Below are positions 48,491 to 59,790 of a stretch of 64,000 nucleotides of DNA, piece by piece. The first letter of the stretch is position 1. Each line of letters begins with the position of its first letter. The notes under the pieces were generated by a model. It saw nothing but the letters and a program-made list of their open reading frames with translations. It was not told the DNA's origin and ran no database searches. Made by a program: the position numbers and the translations under genes. Source of the DNA: Stomorhina lunata (Eukaryota > Arthropoda > Insecta > Diptera > Rhiniidae); the NCBI GenBank assembly GCA_933228675.1, contig OW121744.1, forward strand, positions 21,416,536 through 21,480,535, written 5' to 3'.

Positions 48491-49550
48491 ATTTTCCAAA
48501 TTTTAAAGCCTACTTTTAGGAAATAATTTACATTTTATTTCTTTCTGCTCGTTTTTGTTCTTGATAATGATTTTGTTAACATAAAATATACATTTTAAAT
48601 AAATATAAGTTACAGTTTTTAGAAAAACGACTAAAAATCTAGTGTCCTGTTTTTGTTTAGTTTTTAAAGGATATGAAATTGTCTTTTTGTCGAAGGATTT
48701 TTATATCTTTTGGCGTTTCTTTTATTTTAAATTTATGCAAATTGTTTTTTTTCTTCTTGTGATACAAGAAAGAAGAAAACTGTTTATCTTAATTTGGGGA
48801 AAGCCTGATATCAATTTCCTGGTGGAGAAGGAAGAGGATTTTTCTAAAAGTTGCTAAGAGTTGGAAAGGACCTGAATAAAAAAACAAGGACATATATTTA
48901 TTATTAAACCATTACTATGCAAATATGGTTAACATTTTGTCAATTCTTTGAAAATTTCAGAAAATATATAAAGAAATTTTCCCTTTCTTTTAGAATTTCG
49001 TTGAAGTATTAAAGAGGCTGGTGTTGAAAATTCTGGTGGGTGTTGAGATTTGGGGTGAGTTTTTAGATTTTTTTTAGATTTGTTAAATAAGTTCACGAAT
49101 TTTATTAAATTAGCATATGAATCATTTAAGCTAATTTGCATACAAATTGGTCAACTTGAGTTTAATTAAACCCAATTCAAGCGTAAGAATTACAAAATTT
49201 ATAACAACGAAAAGCGGAAATTTGCAATATTCAACATTTGCATGGAGTTGGGGAAATTTAAATATTTACAAAACATTTTAACCGCAATTATATGAAAGAA
49301 TTGAGCATTCGAGTATTTATAATTTCAAAACTAAATGACATTATGCAAATATTAACAACATGCCTCATTTACTTTGAAGTAGAAGAAAAGCAGAAATAAA
49401 AAAATTAACATTTATTTAAAATTATTTAACAATGAAAGAAAAAATCACAACAATAAATGGAGCTTATTTTGAAAAACTGTTATATTCTGGGTACTTAAGG
49501 GTGTACGTGGGTCAGTAAAAGTTTTTCCTTGGTACTTCATGAGGATGAAG
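48491..49550. other. Spacer, no supported gene
   Basis: AT-rich spacer. Frames at 48642-48857 (+) and 48929-49141 (-) have no domain and no coding character that I can see. No RNA gene or mobile element recognised. Confidence 0.5.
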
Positions 49551-49695
49551 GTTTCCAAAACATTCAAATATATAAAAATCGAGTGAAAAGTGCTTGAGTT
49601 ATATGAAGTTTTGTGAAATTTAATCTTAATAAAAACCAATTGGAATGATTGAGAAAATTTATAAATATATAAATACAACAAAACTAAAGTGCTAC
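49551..49695 (+). repeat. Left direct repeat flanking family D array 2
   Basis: About 145 bp from a TTTCCAAAACAT stretch through TATAAAAATCGAGTGAAAAG (from 49571) to CTAAAGTGCT. It recurs in the same orientation at 52092-52253, on the far side of the array, with moderate divergence. Confidence 0.8.
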
Positions 49696-49869
49696 CAAAA
49701 ACTTTATATTATAAAAATGTTGCACTTCCATATATTGATAAATCGGATGGTCATTTTGAAAAGTCCCATAAAAAAGAGAGTATATATGTATGTTTGTTTG
49801 AGCGTTTATGTGTTTCTCATTGCTCTTAATCCACTTTAATGTGACTTTTGTCAAAAAAAAAATTTATAT

Positions 49870-52090
49870 TGCACTATAAAATTTTTCTTATAGAAAATTT
49901 TTGATATCAAAATTTTTCTTATAGAAAAATTTTTATATCAAAATTTTTCATACAGAAAATTTTTGATATTAAAATTTTTCTTACAAAAAAATTTTGATAT
50001 CAAATTTTTCTTATAGAAAATTTTTAATATCAAAATTTTTCTTATAGAAAATTTTTGATATCAAATTTTTTTTCTAAAAGATTTTTGATATCAATATTTT
50101 TCTTTTACAAAAATTTTTATATCAAATTTTTTCTTCTACAAAATTATGGTATCAAATTTTTTCTTCTAAAAAATTTTTGATATCAAAATTTTTCTTATAG
50201 AAAATTTTTAGTATCAAAATTTTTCTTATTGAAAATTTTAAATATCAAAATTTTTCTTACAGAAAATTTTTGATATCAAATTTTTTTCTTGAAGAAAATT
50301 TTTGATATCAAAATTTTTTTTATAGAAAATTTTTGATATCAAAATTTTTCTTATAGAAAATTTTTGATTTCAAAATTTTTCTTATAGAAAATGTTTGCTA
50401 TCAAAATTTTTCTTATAGAAAATTTTTGATATCAAAATTTTTCTTATAGAAAATTTTTGATATCAAAATTTTTCTTATAGAAAATTTTTGATATCAAAAT
50501 TTTTTTTATACAAAATTTTTGTATCAAATTTTTTCTTCTAAAAAATTTTTGATATCAAATTTTTTTCTTGAAGAAAATTTTTGATATCAAAATTTTTCTT
50601 ATAGAAAATTTTTGATATCAAAATTTTTCTTATAGAAAATTTTTGATTCCAAAATTTTTCTTATAGAAAATGTTTGCTATCAAAATTTTTCTTATAGAAA
50701 ATTTTTGATATCAAAATTTTTCTTATAAAAAATTTTTGATATCAAAATTTTTCTTATAGAAAATTTTTGATATCAAAATTTTTTTTATAAAAAATTTTGA
50801 TATCAAAATTTTTTTTTTTAGAAAATTTTTGATATCGAATTTTTTCTTCTAGAAAATTTTTGATATACAATTTTTTCTTCTAGAAAATTTTTGATATTAA
50901 AATTTTTCTTATTGAAAATTTTTGATATCAAAATTTTTCTTATAGAAAATTTTTGATATCAATTTTTTTCTTTTAGAAAATCTTTTCTTCTAGAAAATTT
51001 TTGATATCAATTTTTTTCTTCTAGAAAATTTTTAATGTCAAATTTTTTCTTCTAGAAAATTTTTGATATCAAAATTTTTCTTCTAGAAAATTTTCAATAT
51101 CAAAATTTTTCTTCCAGAAAATTTTTAATATCAACTTTTTTCTACAAGAAAATTTTTTATATCAAATTTTTTCTTCTAGAAAATTTTTGATATCAAATTT
51201 TTTTCTTCCAGAATATTTTTAATATCAAATTTTTTCTTCAAGAAAATTTTTGATATCAAATTTTTTTTTTTAGAAAATTTTTAATATCAAACTTTTCTTC
51301 TAGAAAATTTTTGATATCAAATTGTTTCTTCCAGAAAATTTTTAATATCAAATTGTTTCTTCTAAAAAGTTTTAGATATCAATATTTTTCTACTAGAAAA
51401 TTTTTGATTTCAAATTTTTTTCATCGACAAAATTTTTGATATCAAAATTTTTCTTCTAGAAAATTTTTAATATCAAAATTTTTCTTCCAGAAAATTTTTA
51501 ATATCAAATTTTTTCTTCTGGAGAATTTTTAATATCAAAGTTTTTCTTCTAGAAAATTTTTGATCTCAAATTTTTTCTTCTAGAAAATTTTAATATCAAG
51601 TTTTTTGTTCTAGAAAATTTTTGCTAGAAAATTTTTTTCTTCTACAAAATTATTGATATCAAATTTTTGCCTAAAAAAATTTTGATATCAAATTTTTTTC
51701 TTTAGAAAATTTTTGATTTCAAATTTTTTTTTAAAGAAAATTTTTGATATTAAATTTTTTCTTAACGAAAATTTTTAAAATCAAATTTTTTCTTTTAAAA
51801 AATGTTTGATATCAAATTTTTTTCTCTAGAAAATTTTTGATATCACATTTTTTTCTTTTAGAAAATTTTTGATATCAAATTTTTTCTTCTAAAAAATTTT
51901 TATCAAATTTTTCTTATAGACAATTTTTGATAAAACCTTTTTCTTTTAGAAAATTTTTGATATCAAAATTTTTCTTTTAGAAAATTTTTGATATCAAAAT
52001 TTTTCCTATAGAAGATTTTTTATATCAAAATTTTTCTTTTAGAATTTTCTTGATATCAAAATTTTTTCTTTTAGGAAATTTGTTTATATT
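49870..52090 (+). repeat. Family D tandem array 2, 31-bp unit
   Basis: About 70 units of about 31 bp: GATATCAAAATTTTTCTTAT then AGAAAATTTTT. The first half is mainly CTTATAG type, the second half (50840-51640) mainly CTTCTAG type, mirroring the two subfamilies in array 1. A nine-unit higher-order repeat is visible: marked variants (CTTGAAGAAA at 50288 and TGTTTGCTATC at 50392) recur 279 bases later (50567, 50671). Confidence 0.96.
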
Positions 52091-52091
52091 A

Positions 52092-52253
52092 TATTTCCAC
52101 AACATAAAATTATATAAAAATCGAGTGAAAAGTGATTGAGTTATATTAAGTTTTGTAAAATGTGAACTAAACAAGTACTAATTGAAATGATCAGGAAAAT
52201 TTATAGATATATATATATAAAGTACGTTTCTGTACAATAAACCTAAAGTGCTC
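52092..52253 (+). repeat. Right direct repeat flanking family D array 2
   Basis: Second copy of the 49551-49695 segment, starting ATTTCCACAACAT, with TATAAAAATCGAGTGAAAAG from 52113 and ending CTAAAGTGCT, with a small TA-repeat insertion at 52207-52218. The copies bracket the array like a segmental duplication. Confidence 0.8.
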
Positions 52254-52991
52254 CATTTTTCGAAATTATAATAATTGCGGACTTAAAAACGCTTTGATCA
52301 TCAAACAAAAGTAAAAAGTATAAATTATATTAATTTTATCACAATAACTAAATTTCATAATATTTTTTTATTTACCTACCACAGTCTAAAATTTCAATTA
52401 ACAATTGCTGTATATTTTACTAGATTTTATTTCAGTTTTTATGACCGTCCCTCCGTCTGTCCATCCATCTAACCACTAGTTAACTAAATTACGCTTTTTT
52501 GTTAAAAAGAACGCGACTGCCTAGTGCCTTCGTCAATAAAATCGTATACTATTTATACTTCCCAGTAACTATTTTCGTAAATTTCGGTTTCATCGTTGCT
52601 TTTTATTGTCTTCAAAACTTCATCATCATTCTATGAAAGTTGGCTTCCAGTCGTCGGCAGTAGTGTCTTTCTTGTCCAGTTTAATGTCCAAACGTGCTTT
52701 AGTAATTACTTGTCTTACAACAGAAAAACCAAAAAAAAAGACTTAATGTAATGAAAAATCTTTCATTATTTTTACTCATTACAATTTACACGTGCTAGAA
52801 AGAAAACTATAATAAACAGATGTAAAGAAAGAAATTGGACTATAAAGTGTTGGTAATGAATCACGTTTCTAAAAAGGCGGTAGCAATGAAAAAAATAACA
52901 TCAAATTTTACTGCCTAAGATATTTATTTAATTAATTAAACTGTGATGTAAGAATATGCAAATTTAAAATCAAAGTTTATCAGAGACGACT
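52254..52991. other. Spacer, no supported gene
   Basis: Contains a short GTCC/CATC simple-sequence patch (52444-52470) and otherwise AT-rich unique-looking DNA. No gene recognised. Confidence 0.5.
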
Positions 52992-54445
52992 ATCTTAGTC
53001 TATGTCTTAGTCTATGTCTAAGTCTATGTCTCAGTCTATGTCTTAGTCTATGTCTTAGTCTATGTCTTAGTCTATGTCTTAGTCTATGTCTTAGTCTAGG
53101 TCTTAGTCTATGTCTTAGTCTAGGTCTTAGTCTATGTCTTAGTCTATGTCTTAGTCTATGTCTTAGTCTATGTCTTAGTCTATGTCTTAGTCTATGTCTT
53201 AGTCTATGTCTTAGTCTATGTCTTAGTCTATGTCTTAGTCTATGTCTTAGTCTATGTCTTAGTCTATGTCTTAGTCTATGTCTTAGTCTATGTCTTAGTC
53301 TATGTCTTAGTCTATGTCTTAGTCTATGTCTTAGTCTATGTCTTAGTCTATGTCTTAGTCTATGTCTTAGTCTATGTCTTAGTCTATGTCTTAGTCTATG
53401 TCTTAGTCTATGTTTTAGTTTATGTCTTAGTCTATGTCTTAGTCTATTTCTTAGTCTATGTCTTAGTCTATGTCTTAGTCTATGTCTTAGTTTATGTCTT
53501 AGTCTATGTCTTAGTCTATTTCTTAGTCTATGTCTTAGTCTATGTCTTAGTCTATATCTTAGTCTATGTTTTAGTCTATGTCTTAGTCTATGTCTTAGTC
53601 CATGTCTTATTCTATTTCTTAGTCTATGTCCTAGTCTATATCTTAGTCTATGTCTTATTCTATGTCTTATTCTATGTCTTATTCTATGTCTTATTCTATG
53701 TCTTAGTCTATATCTTAGTCTATGTCTTAGTCTATGTCTTAGTCTATGTCTTAGGCTATGTCTTAGTCTATGTTTTAGTCTATGTCTTAGTCTATGTCTT
53801 AGTCTATGTCTTAGTTTATGTCTAGTCTATGTCTAAGTCTATATCTTAGTCTATGTCTTAGTCTATGTCTTAGTCTATGTCTTAGGCTATGTCTTAGTCT
53901 ATGTTTTAGTTTATGTCTTAGTCTATGTCTTAGTCTATTTTTTAGTCTATGTCTTAGTCTATATCTTATTCTATGTCTTAGTCTATGTCTTAGTCTATGT
54001 CTTAATCTATGTCTTAGTCTACGTCTTAGTCTATGTCTTAGTCTATGTCTTAGTCTATGTCTTAGTCTATGTCTTAGTCTATGTCTTAGTCTATGTCTTA
54101 TTCCATATCTTAGTCTATGTCTTAGTCTATGTCTTAGTCTATGTCTTAGTCTATGTCTTAGTCTATGCCTTAGTCTATGTCTTAGTCTATGTCTTAGTCT
54201 ATGTCTTAGTCTATGTCTTAGTATATGTCTTAGTCTATGTCTTAGTCTATGTCTTAGTCTATGTCTTAGTCTATGTCTTAGTCTATGTCTTAGTCTATTC
54301 TTAGTCTATGTCATGGTCTATATCTTTGTCTAAGTCAATGTCTTGGTCTTAGTCTTAGTCTATGTCTTGGTCTAATTTGTAGTCTATGGCTTACTCTTAA
54401 TCTTAGTATATGTCATAGTCTCTGTCTTTAACTATTTCTTAGTCT
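52992..54445 (+). repeat. Family E tandem array 1, 12-bp satellite
   Basis: About 120 copies of TATGTCTTAGTC, almost perfect from 53120 to 53400, with scattered single-base variants elsewhere (TATATC, TATTTC, TTATTC) and a ragged end at 54300-54445. It has much less A+T than the other families. It is the reverse complement of the 56.9-59.3 kb array. Confidence 0.98.
53818..54333 (+). other. Repeat-derived open frame, 171 codons (not a gene)
   Basis: One frame of the 12-bp unit reads a four-residue repeat SLCL, with stops in the other two plus-strand frames of the perfect unit. It starts only where a one-base slip creates ATG in this frame. There is no non-repeat domain. Confidence 0.85.
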
Positions 54446-55732
54446 GTTTGTGTGAGTATATTTGAACATCTGCCTATGATTTTCACAAAAACCCCACATT
54501 TACACGATGAGTTTTTTACATAAGATTTACTTTCACAGGTAGACCGGGCAGATCAAAGTGAGATCACAAAAAAATCTTAAGTTAAAAATGAAAAAGTAAC
54601 TACCTGTTTCGTAATGAAAATAAAGTGTGTTCAGATAAGCGGAAAAAATAAATTTTCTATTAATTAGAAAATATAAATCAATTACATAAAATATCAAATC
54701 ACGTTTCCAAGTAAACAAGTGTGATTTACAGCTGTTTTTTTTAATTTTTTTACTAGATCTTACAAGATATATTTACATATTTAATATATAGAAAAGCCCC
54801 TAGGTTTAAAAGGTGATTAACGAGTATCGCTTTTAACGGTTATTAGACCGCTTTATAATGGATCAAATTTCCTTTTAGCCAGCATTTTGTTGAGGTTTCT
54901 AAATTAAATAAAATTGTATTCCTATTAGATTTTAATGGCAAAACATTTATTAGAGATTAAATTGTCAACAAAATGAATAAATTTTGGAAATTTGATATTT
55001 TCAAATGGAGGCAAATGCATAAATATTTTTTTAATATTAAAAAAAATGGGAAAAATTACTTTGTTTAACAAATAAATATTTATAGTAAAACATTAAATAT
55101 TTGTCAAATATATATAGAAAATATATATAGAAAATATTTTGATTTGAAAACTTTAGTTATTATAAAAATGTTTATAAATATTTTCTTGGGAATGGGTTCC
55201 CCTTTTATGTTTAACTTTGAACAAATATTTTTCATTTATGATTATTTTCTTTGCATAAAGTGTTGGCGTTTCTTATAATTTTTTCTCAATCACTCAATTT
55301 AATATTTGTCGTTCTTTTTAAGTTGCTTTTCAAAAACTTGTAACCTAAATAGCTTTAAGCTATTATCTCCTACCCAGTATTGGAAGAAAAAAACAAACTT
55401 AAATAGCTTTAAGCTGTTTCTCTACTTATTCCTAAGAATTATAAAGAAATACAAAAGTACTTATGAGTTGCTGGTAAAATAGAAACACAAAAAGGTTGGA
55501 AACGAAAATATTTTTACATTTTAAAATGAAAATATTGAAATATCTGTTCAAAGTATAAGAAAGATTTTAGGCATAGCTGATACTTAAAAGACTCTAGAAA
55601 AAACTTGAAGATAGAAAAGTTCAACTGAATCATAAGCCCAAAAGATATGTAAAAAATTTGCGAAAAAAGCCAATAACACTACTAAGAATTACTGAAATCA
55701 AAAGTATATAAAATATGTTTATAGAACACTAT
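54446..55732. other. Spacer between inverted 12-bp arrays, left part
   Basis: AT-rich DNA with no supported gene. AAATAGCTTTAAGCT occurs twice (about 55347 and 55400). 54780-55090 shows weak similarity in block order to 56525-56740 (CCCC(T/C)(A/G)G(G)TTTAAA(A/T)GGTGA, AAAATGAATAAAT, ATAAATATT), suggesting an old duplication, but I could not align it with confidence. Confidence 0.4.
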
Positions 55733-55978
55733 ATCTATGGCTTGGTGCTAAAAGGGCCAATGTCAAAAAATCTAGTTTTGAGAAAATTTGATTTAAAGTT
55801 TTTATTTTCAATATAAATTCATAGTAACCTTGCCCAGAAAAACCCTTTATAAATCTGTTCTGAGTTAAGTTAGAGATTAGCTATTGGAGCCAAATAAAAA
55901 GGGGTAAAGAAGGGAATATAAAGCAATAAATAACTCAAAACAGCAAAAAATTGACATTGGCCCTTTAAGCCACAGATT
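55733..55978. mobile_element. Small foldback (MITE-like) element, about 246 bp
   Basis: The left arm starts ATCTATGGCTT (55733) and reaches AAAGGGCCAATGTCAA. The right arm is its inverse, TTGACATTGGCCCTTT AAGCCACAGAT (55951-55978). The arms match in 26 of 27 aligned bases once a seven-base insertion (GGTGCTA) in the left arm is allowed. The interior is AT-rich and non-coding. No target-site duplication found. Confidence 0.7.
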
Positions 55979-56867
55979 TATTGACACTTTTATATTTAGA
56001 TTTGAAAATGTTAAAAAAAATTTTGAACAACCTTTAACTATTAAACACTTCAAGTAACTCTAGCTCAAATCTGGAAAACTATTATTAAAATGTTTATGAA
56101 TAAATCAATTTTTATTTGAATTGGTTCTTTGAATTAATAATTTTGTTGTTACACTAAGAAAAGAAAATCTAGAAATCATGGAGGTGTGTCAGTCAGTCAC
56201 ATAAAAACAACAATGTTGTTAATATTATTAATAAATACTGACATAAAACATTTCGAGGTCTATTAATTTTATTGTCTCATACAAAATTAATAACTAAATC
56301 AAAAAAATTACCTTTAAGCATAAACAAATTTTTAACCTTTTTTCTAGATCTAAGACAAAAAACCTACAAAACCAATTGGTTTTCAAAAATCTATTTCCCC
56401 TTTGACAAATATTTATGGAAAAGCTAGACTAACATTATATAAGAATTTCCAAATTGTCACCATATTTTTTTTTCTTTTGTTGGAAGTTTTTCTTTTTTGA
56501 TAATTCATTATTCACGCTTTTGTTTAATATCTAGAACCCCCGGATTTAAATGGTGAGACATGTTTTTTAACACCCACTAAATTAAAATGAATAAATCTTA
56601 ATTTTCAAAATAAAGTCATTTCTAGGCGACATATGAATATTTTGAAGGCATTAATAATTTTAAAGGGGGGAGACTTTAAAATGCAAGAACAAAGTGTTTT
56701 ATTAAATAAATATTAAATATTTATATTAAAAGATAATTCAAATTTATGTTCATTTATTTATATGGTTTCATAGAATTTATAATGAATGTAAAAATACTCA
56801 TAAAAATATTGAGAATTTAAAGAAAAATTCTAAGAAATTAAAAATCTGATAAATAATATTTAATTAA
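55979..56867. other. Spacer between inverted 12-bp arrays, right part
   Basis: AT-rich DNA with a run of G (GGGGGGAG at 56664-56671). No supported gene, RNA gene or clear repeat. Confidence 0.5.
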
Positions 56868-59283
56868 AAGAACTAAGACATAAACTAGGACATATGCTAA
56901 GACATATGCTAAGACATCGACTAAGACATAGACTTAGACATAGACTAAGATATAGACTAAGACCTAGACTAAGACAAAGACTAAGACATAGACTAAGCCA
57001 TAGACTTAGACATAGAATACGACATAGACTAAGATATAGACTAAGACATAGACTAAGACATAGACTAAGACATAGACTAAGACATAGACTAAGACATAGA
57101 CTGAGACATAGACTAAGACATAGACTAAGACATAGAATAAGACATAGACATAGACTAAGACATAGACTAAGGCATAGACTAAGACATAGACTAAGACATA
57201 GACAAAGACATAAACTAAGACATAGACTAAGATATAGACTAAGACATAGACTAAGACATAGACTAAGACATAGACTAAGACATAGACTAAGACATAGACT
57301 AAGACATAGACTAAGACATAGACTAAGACTTAGACTAAGACATAGACTAAGACATAGACTAAGATATAGACTAAGATATAGACTAAGACATAGACTAAGA
57401 CATAGACTAAGACATAGACTAAGACATAGACTAAGACATAGACTAAGATATAGACTAAGACATAGACTAAGACATAGACTAAGACATAGACTAAGACATA
57501 GACTGAGACATAGACTAAGACATAGACTAAGACATAGACTAAGACATAGACTAAGACATAGACTAAGACATAGACTAAGACATAGACTAAGACATAGACT
57601 AAGACATAGACTAAGACATAGACTAAGACATAGACTAAGACATAGACTAAGACATAGACTAAGACATAGACTAAGACATAGACTAAGACATAGACTAAGA
57701 CATAGACTAAGACATAGACTAAGACATAGACTAAGACATAGACTAAGACATAGACTAAGACATAGACTAAGACATAGACTAAGACATAGACTAAGACATA
57801 GACTAAGACATAGACTAAGACATAGACTAAGACATAGACTAAGACATAGACTAAGACATAGACTAAGACATAGACTAAGACATAGACTAAGACATAGACT
57901 AAGACATAGACTAAGACATAGACTAAGACATAGACTAAGACATAGACTAAGACATAGACTAAGACATAGACTAAGACATAGACTAAGACTTAGACTAAGA
58001 CATAGACTAAGACATAGACTAAGACATAGACTAAGACATAGACTAAGACATAGACTAAGACATAGACTAAGACATAGACTAAGACATAGACTAAGACATA
58101 GACTAAGACATAGACTAAGACATAGACTAAGACATACCTTAAGACATAGACTAAGACATAGGCTAAGACATAGACTAAGACATAGACTAAGACATAGACT
58201 AAGACATAGACTAAGACATAGACTAAGACATAGAATAAGACATAGACTAAGACATAGACTAAGACATAGACTAAGACATAGACTAAGACATAGACTAAGA
58301 CATAGACTAAGACATAGACAAAGACATAGACTAAGACATAAACTAAGACATAGACTAAGACATAGACTAAGACATAGACTAAGACATAGACAAAGACATA
58401 GACTAAGACATAAACTAAGACATAGACTGAGACATAGACTAAGACATAGACTAAGACATAGACTAAGACATAAACTAAGACATAGACTAAGACATAAACT
58501 AAGACAAAGACTAAGACATAGACTAAGACATAGACTAAGACATAGACTAAGACAAAAACTAAGACATAGACTAAGACATAGACTAAGACATAGACTAAGA
58601 CATAGACGAAGACATAGACTAAGACATAGACTAAGACATAGAGTAAGACATAGGCTAAGATATAGACTAAGACATAGACTAAGTCATAGACTAAGACATA
58701 GACTAAGACATTGACTAAAACATAGACAAAGACATATACTAAGACATAGACTAAGACATAGACTAAGACATAGACTAAGACATAGACTAAGACATAGACT
58801 AAGATATAGACTAAGACATAGACTAAGACATAGACTAAGACAGTGACTAAGATATTAACTAAGACAAAGACTAAGACATAGACTAAGACATAGACTAAGA
58901 CATAGACTAAGACATAGACTAAGACTTAGACTAAGACTTAGACTAAGACATAGACTAAGACATAGACTAAGACATAGACTAAGACATAGACTGAGACATA
59001 GACTAAGACATAGACTAAGACATAGACTAAGACAAAGACTAAGACATAGACATAGACTTAGACATAGAATAAGACATAGACTAAGACATAGACTGAGACA
59101 TAGACTAAGACATAGACTAAGACATAGAATAAGACATAGACTAAGACATAGACTAAGACATAGACTAAGACATAGACTAAGACATTGACTAAGATATTAA
59201 CTAAGACAAAGACTAAGACATAGACTAAGACATAGATTTAGACATAGAATAAGACATAGACTAAGATATAGACTAAGAAATGG
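56868..59283 (-). repeat. Family E tandem array 2, inverted 12-bp satellite
   Basis: About 200 copies of GACTAAGACATA, the exact reverse complement of the unit at 53.0-54.4 kb. The most perfect part is 57500-57960. Variants (GACATAAACTAA, GACAAAGACTAA, GACTTAGACTAA) increase after 58280. Slightly shifted units with GACATAGACATAGACT occur at 57143 and 59046. Confidence 0.98.
56894..58714 (+). other. Repeat-derived open frame, 606 codons (not a gene)
   Basis: The longest open frame in the window. It translates to a four-residue repeat RLRH throughout, because the 12-bp unit has one stop-free frame on this strand. It would give a highly basic, purely repetitive protein with no other sequence, and no promoter or splice evidence is visible. 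The frame is a consequence of unit length; it should be treated as coding only if transcripts and peptides were found. Confidence 0.85.
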
Positions 59284-59615
59284 TAAAAATGGTAAGTTTT
59301 TGAAATCTTCGATTTTTTTTATGAATTTTATGAAAAATAAAAATTTTTTAAATTTTTGTATGAAAAACTCTACGACCCTCTGATCATATGAAAAAATTTT
59401 CCTATTTAGACTTAAAGAAAATTTTGTGGTAAATCCGCCGGTGTTTCTTTAAACGAACTCAGATAAAATCAATGGAGCGACCTCTGTGAAAATCAGTGAT
59501 TTTAGAAGAAAAAAAAATAGTATCCAAAGAATTTTAATTTTGGGTGTTTTTGCCCTTAGGGGGCCATAATACAACGAAATTAAATAGTTAGACTTTAAAG
59601 TAATTTCTTGTTGAC
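59284..59615. other. Spacer, possibly decayed element
   Basis: AT-rich with a somewhat more complex middle (59415-59580: AAATCCGCCGGTGTTTC, TGGAGCGACCTCTGTG, CCCTTAGGGGGCC). It is directly followed by hammerhead-bearing repeat copy 3 and could be related to it, but nothing equivalent precedes copies 1 and 2. Confidence 0.4.
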
Positions 59616-59790
59616 GATTGTTATCATATTTTCGAACTGTCTAAAAGTAGAGATACTCCTTCTGAAGAAGGCCTAACCAACCATCGAAACGCGTCGAGGA
59701 AACAAACATTTCTTGGCTTTTATCAATAATTGTCTTTTACATTTATAAATAAATAAATTAATTAGACTGGGATCAAGTGTGAATAATTTT
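59616..59790 (+). mobile_element. Hammerhead-bearing dispersed repeat, copy 3 (most diverged)
   Basis: Shares TTTTCGAACTGTCTA, CTTCTGAAGAAG, the block CTAACCAACCATCGAAACGC, GTCGAGGAAA, TTGGCTTTTATCAATAA and CTGGGATCAAGTG with copies 1 and 2. The downstream hairpin seen in the other copies is broken here (TTACATTTATAAATAAATAA). Unlike them, it does not interrupt a palindromic array; it lies about 330 bp beyond the 12-bp array. Confidence 0.8.
59657..59700 (+). ncRNA. Hammerhead ribozyme-like motif, degenerate (copy 3)
   Basis: Stem I TCCTT (59657-59661) pairs with GAGGA (59696-59700) through four Watson-Crick pairs and one G-T pair. The core reads CTGAAGA instead of CTGATGA, stem II is two bases shorter and weakly paired, while CGAAAC (59685-59690) and the GTC triplet (59693-59695) are kept. 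Probably inactive. Confidence 0.5.

Noticed and set aside
52992..54445. Telomeric repeat
   Set aside because: TATGTCTTAGTC does not match the insect TTAGG repeat or other known telomere units, and the array is internal and inverted-paired.
53818..58714. SLCL and RLRH repeat proteins as real genes
   Set aside because: Every residue is explained by the 12-bp unit, and there is no unique terminal sequence. Kept only as repeat-derived frames and as a finding to test.
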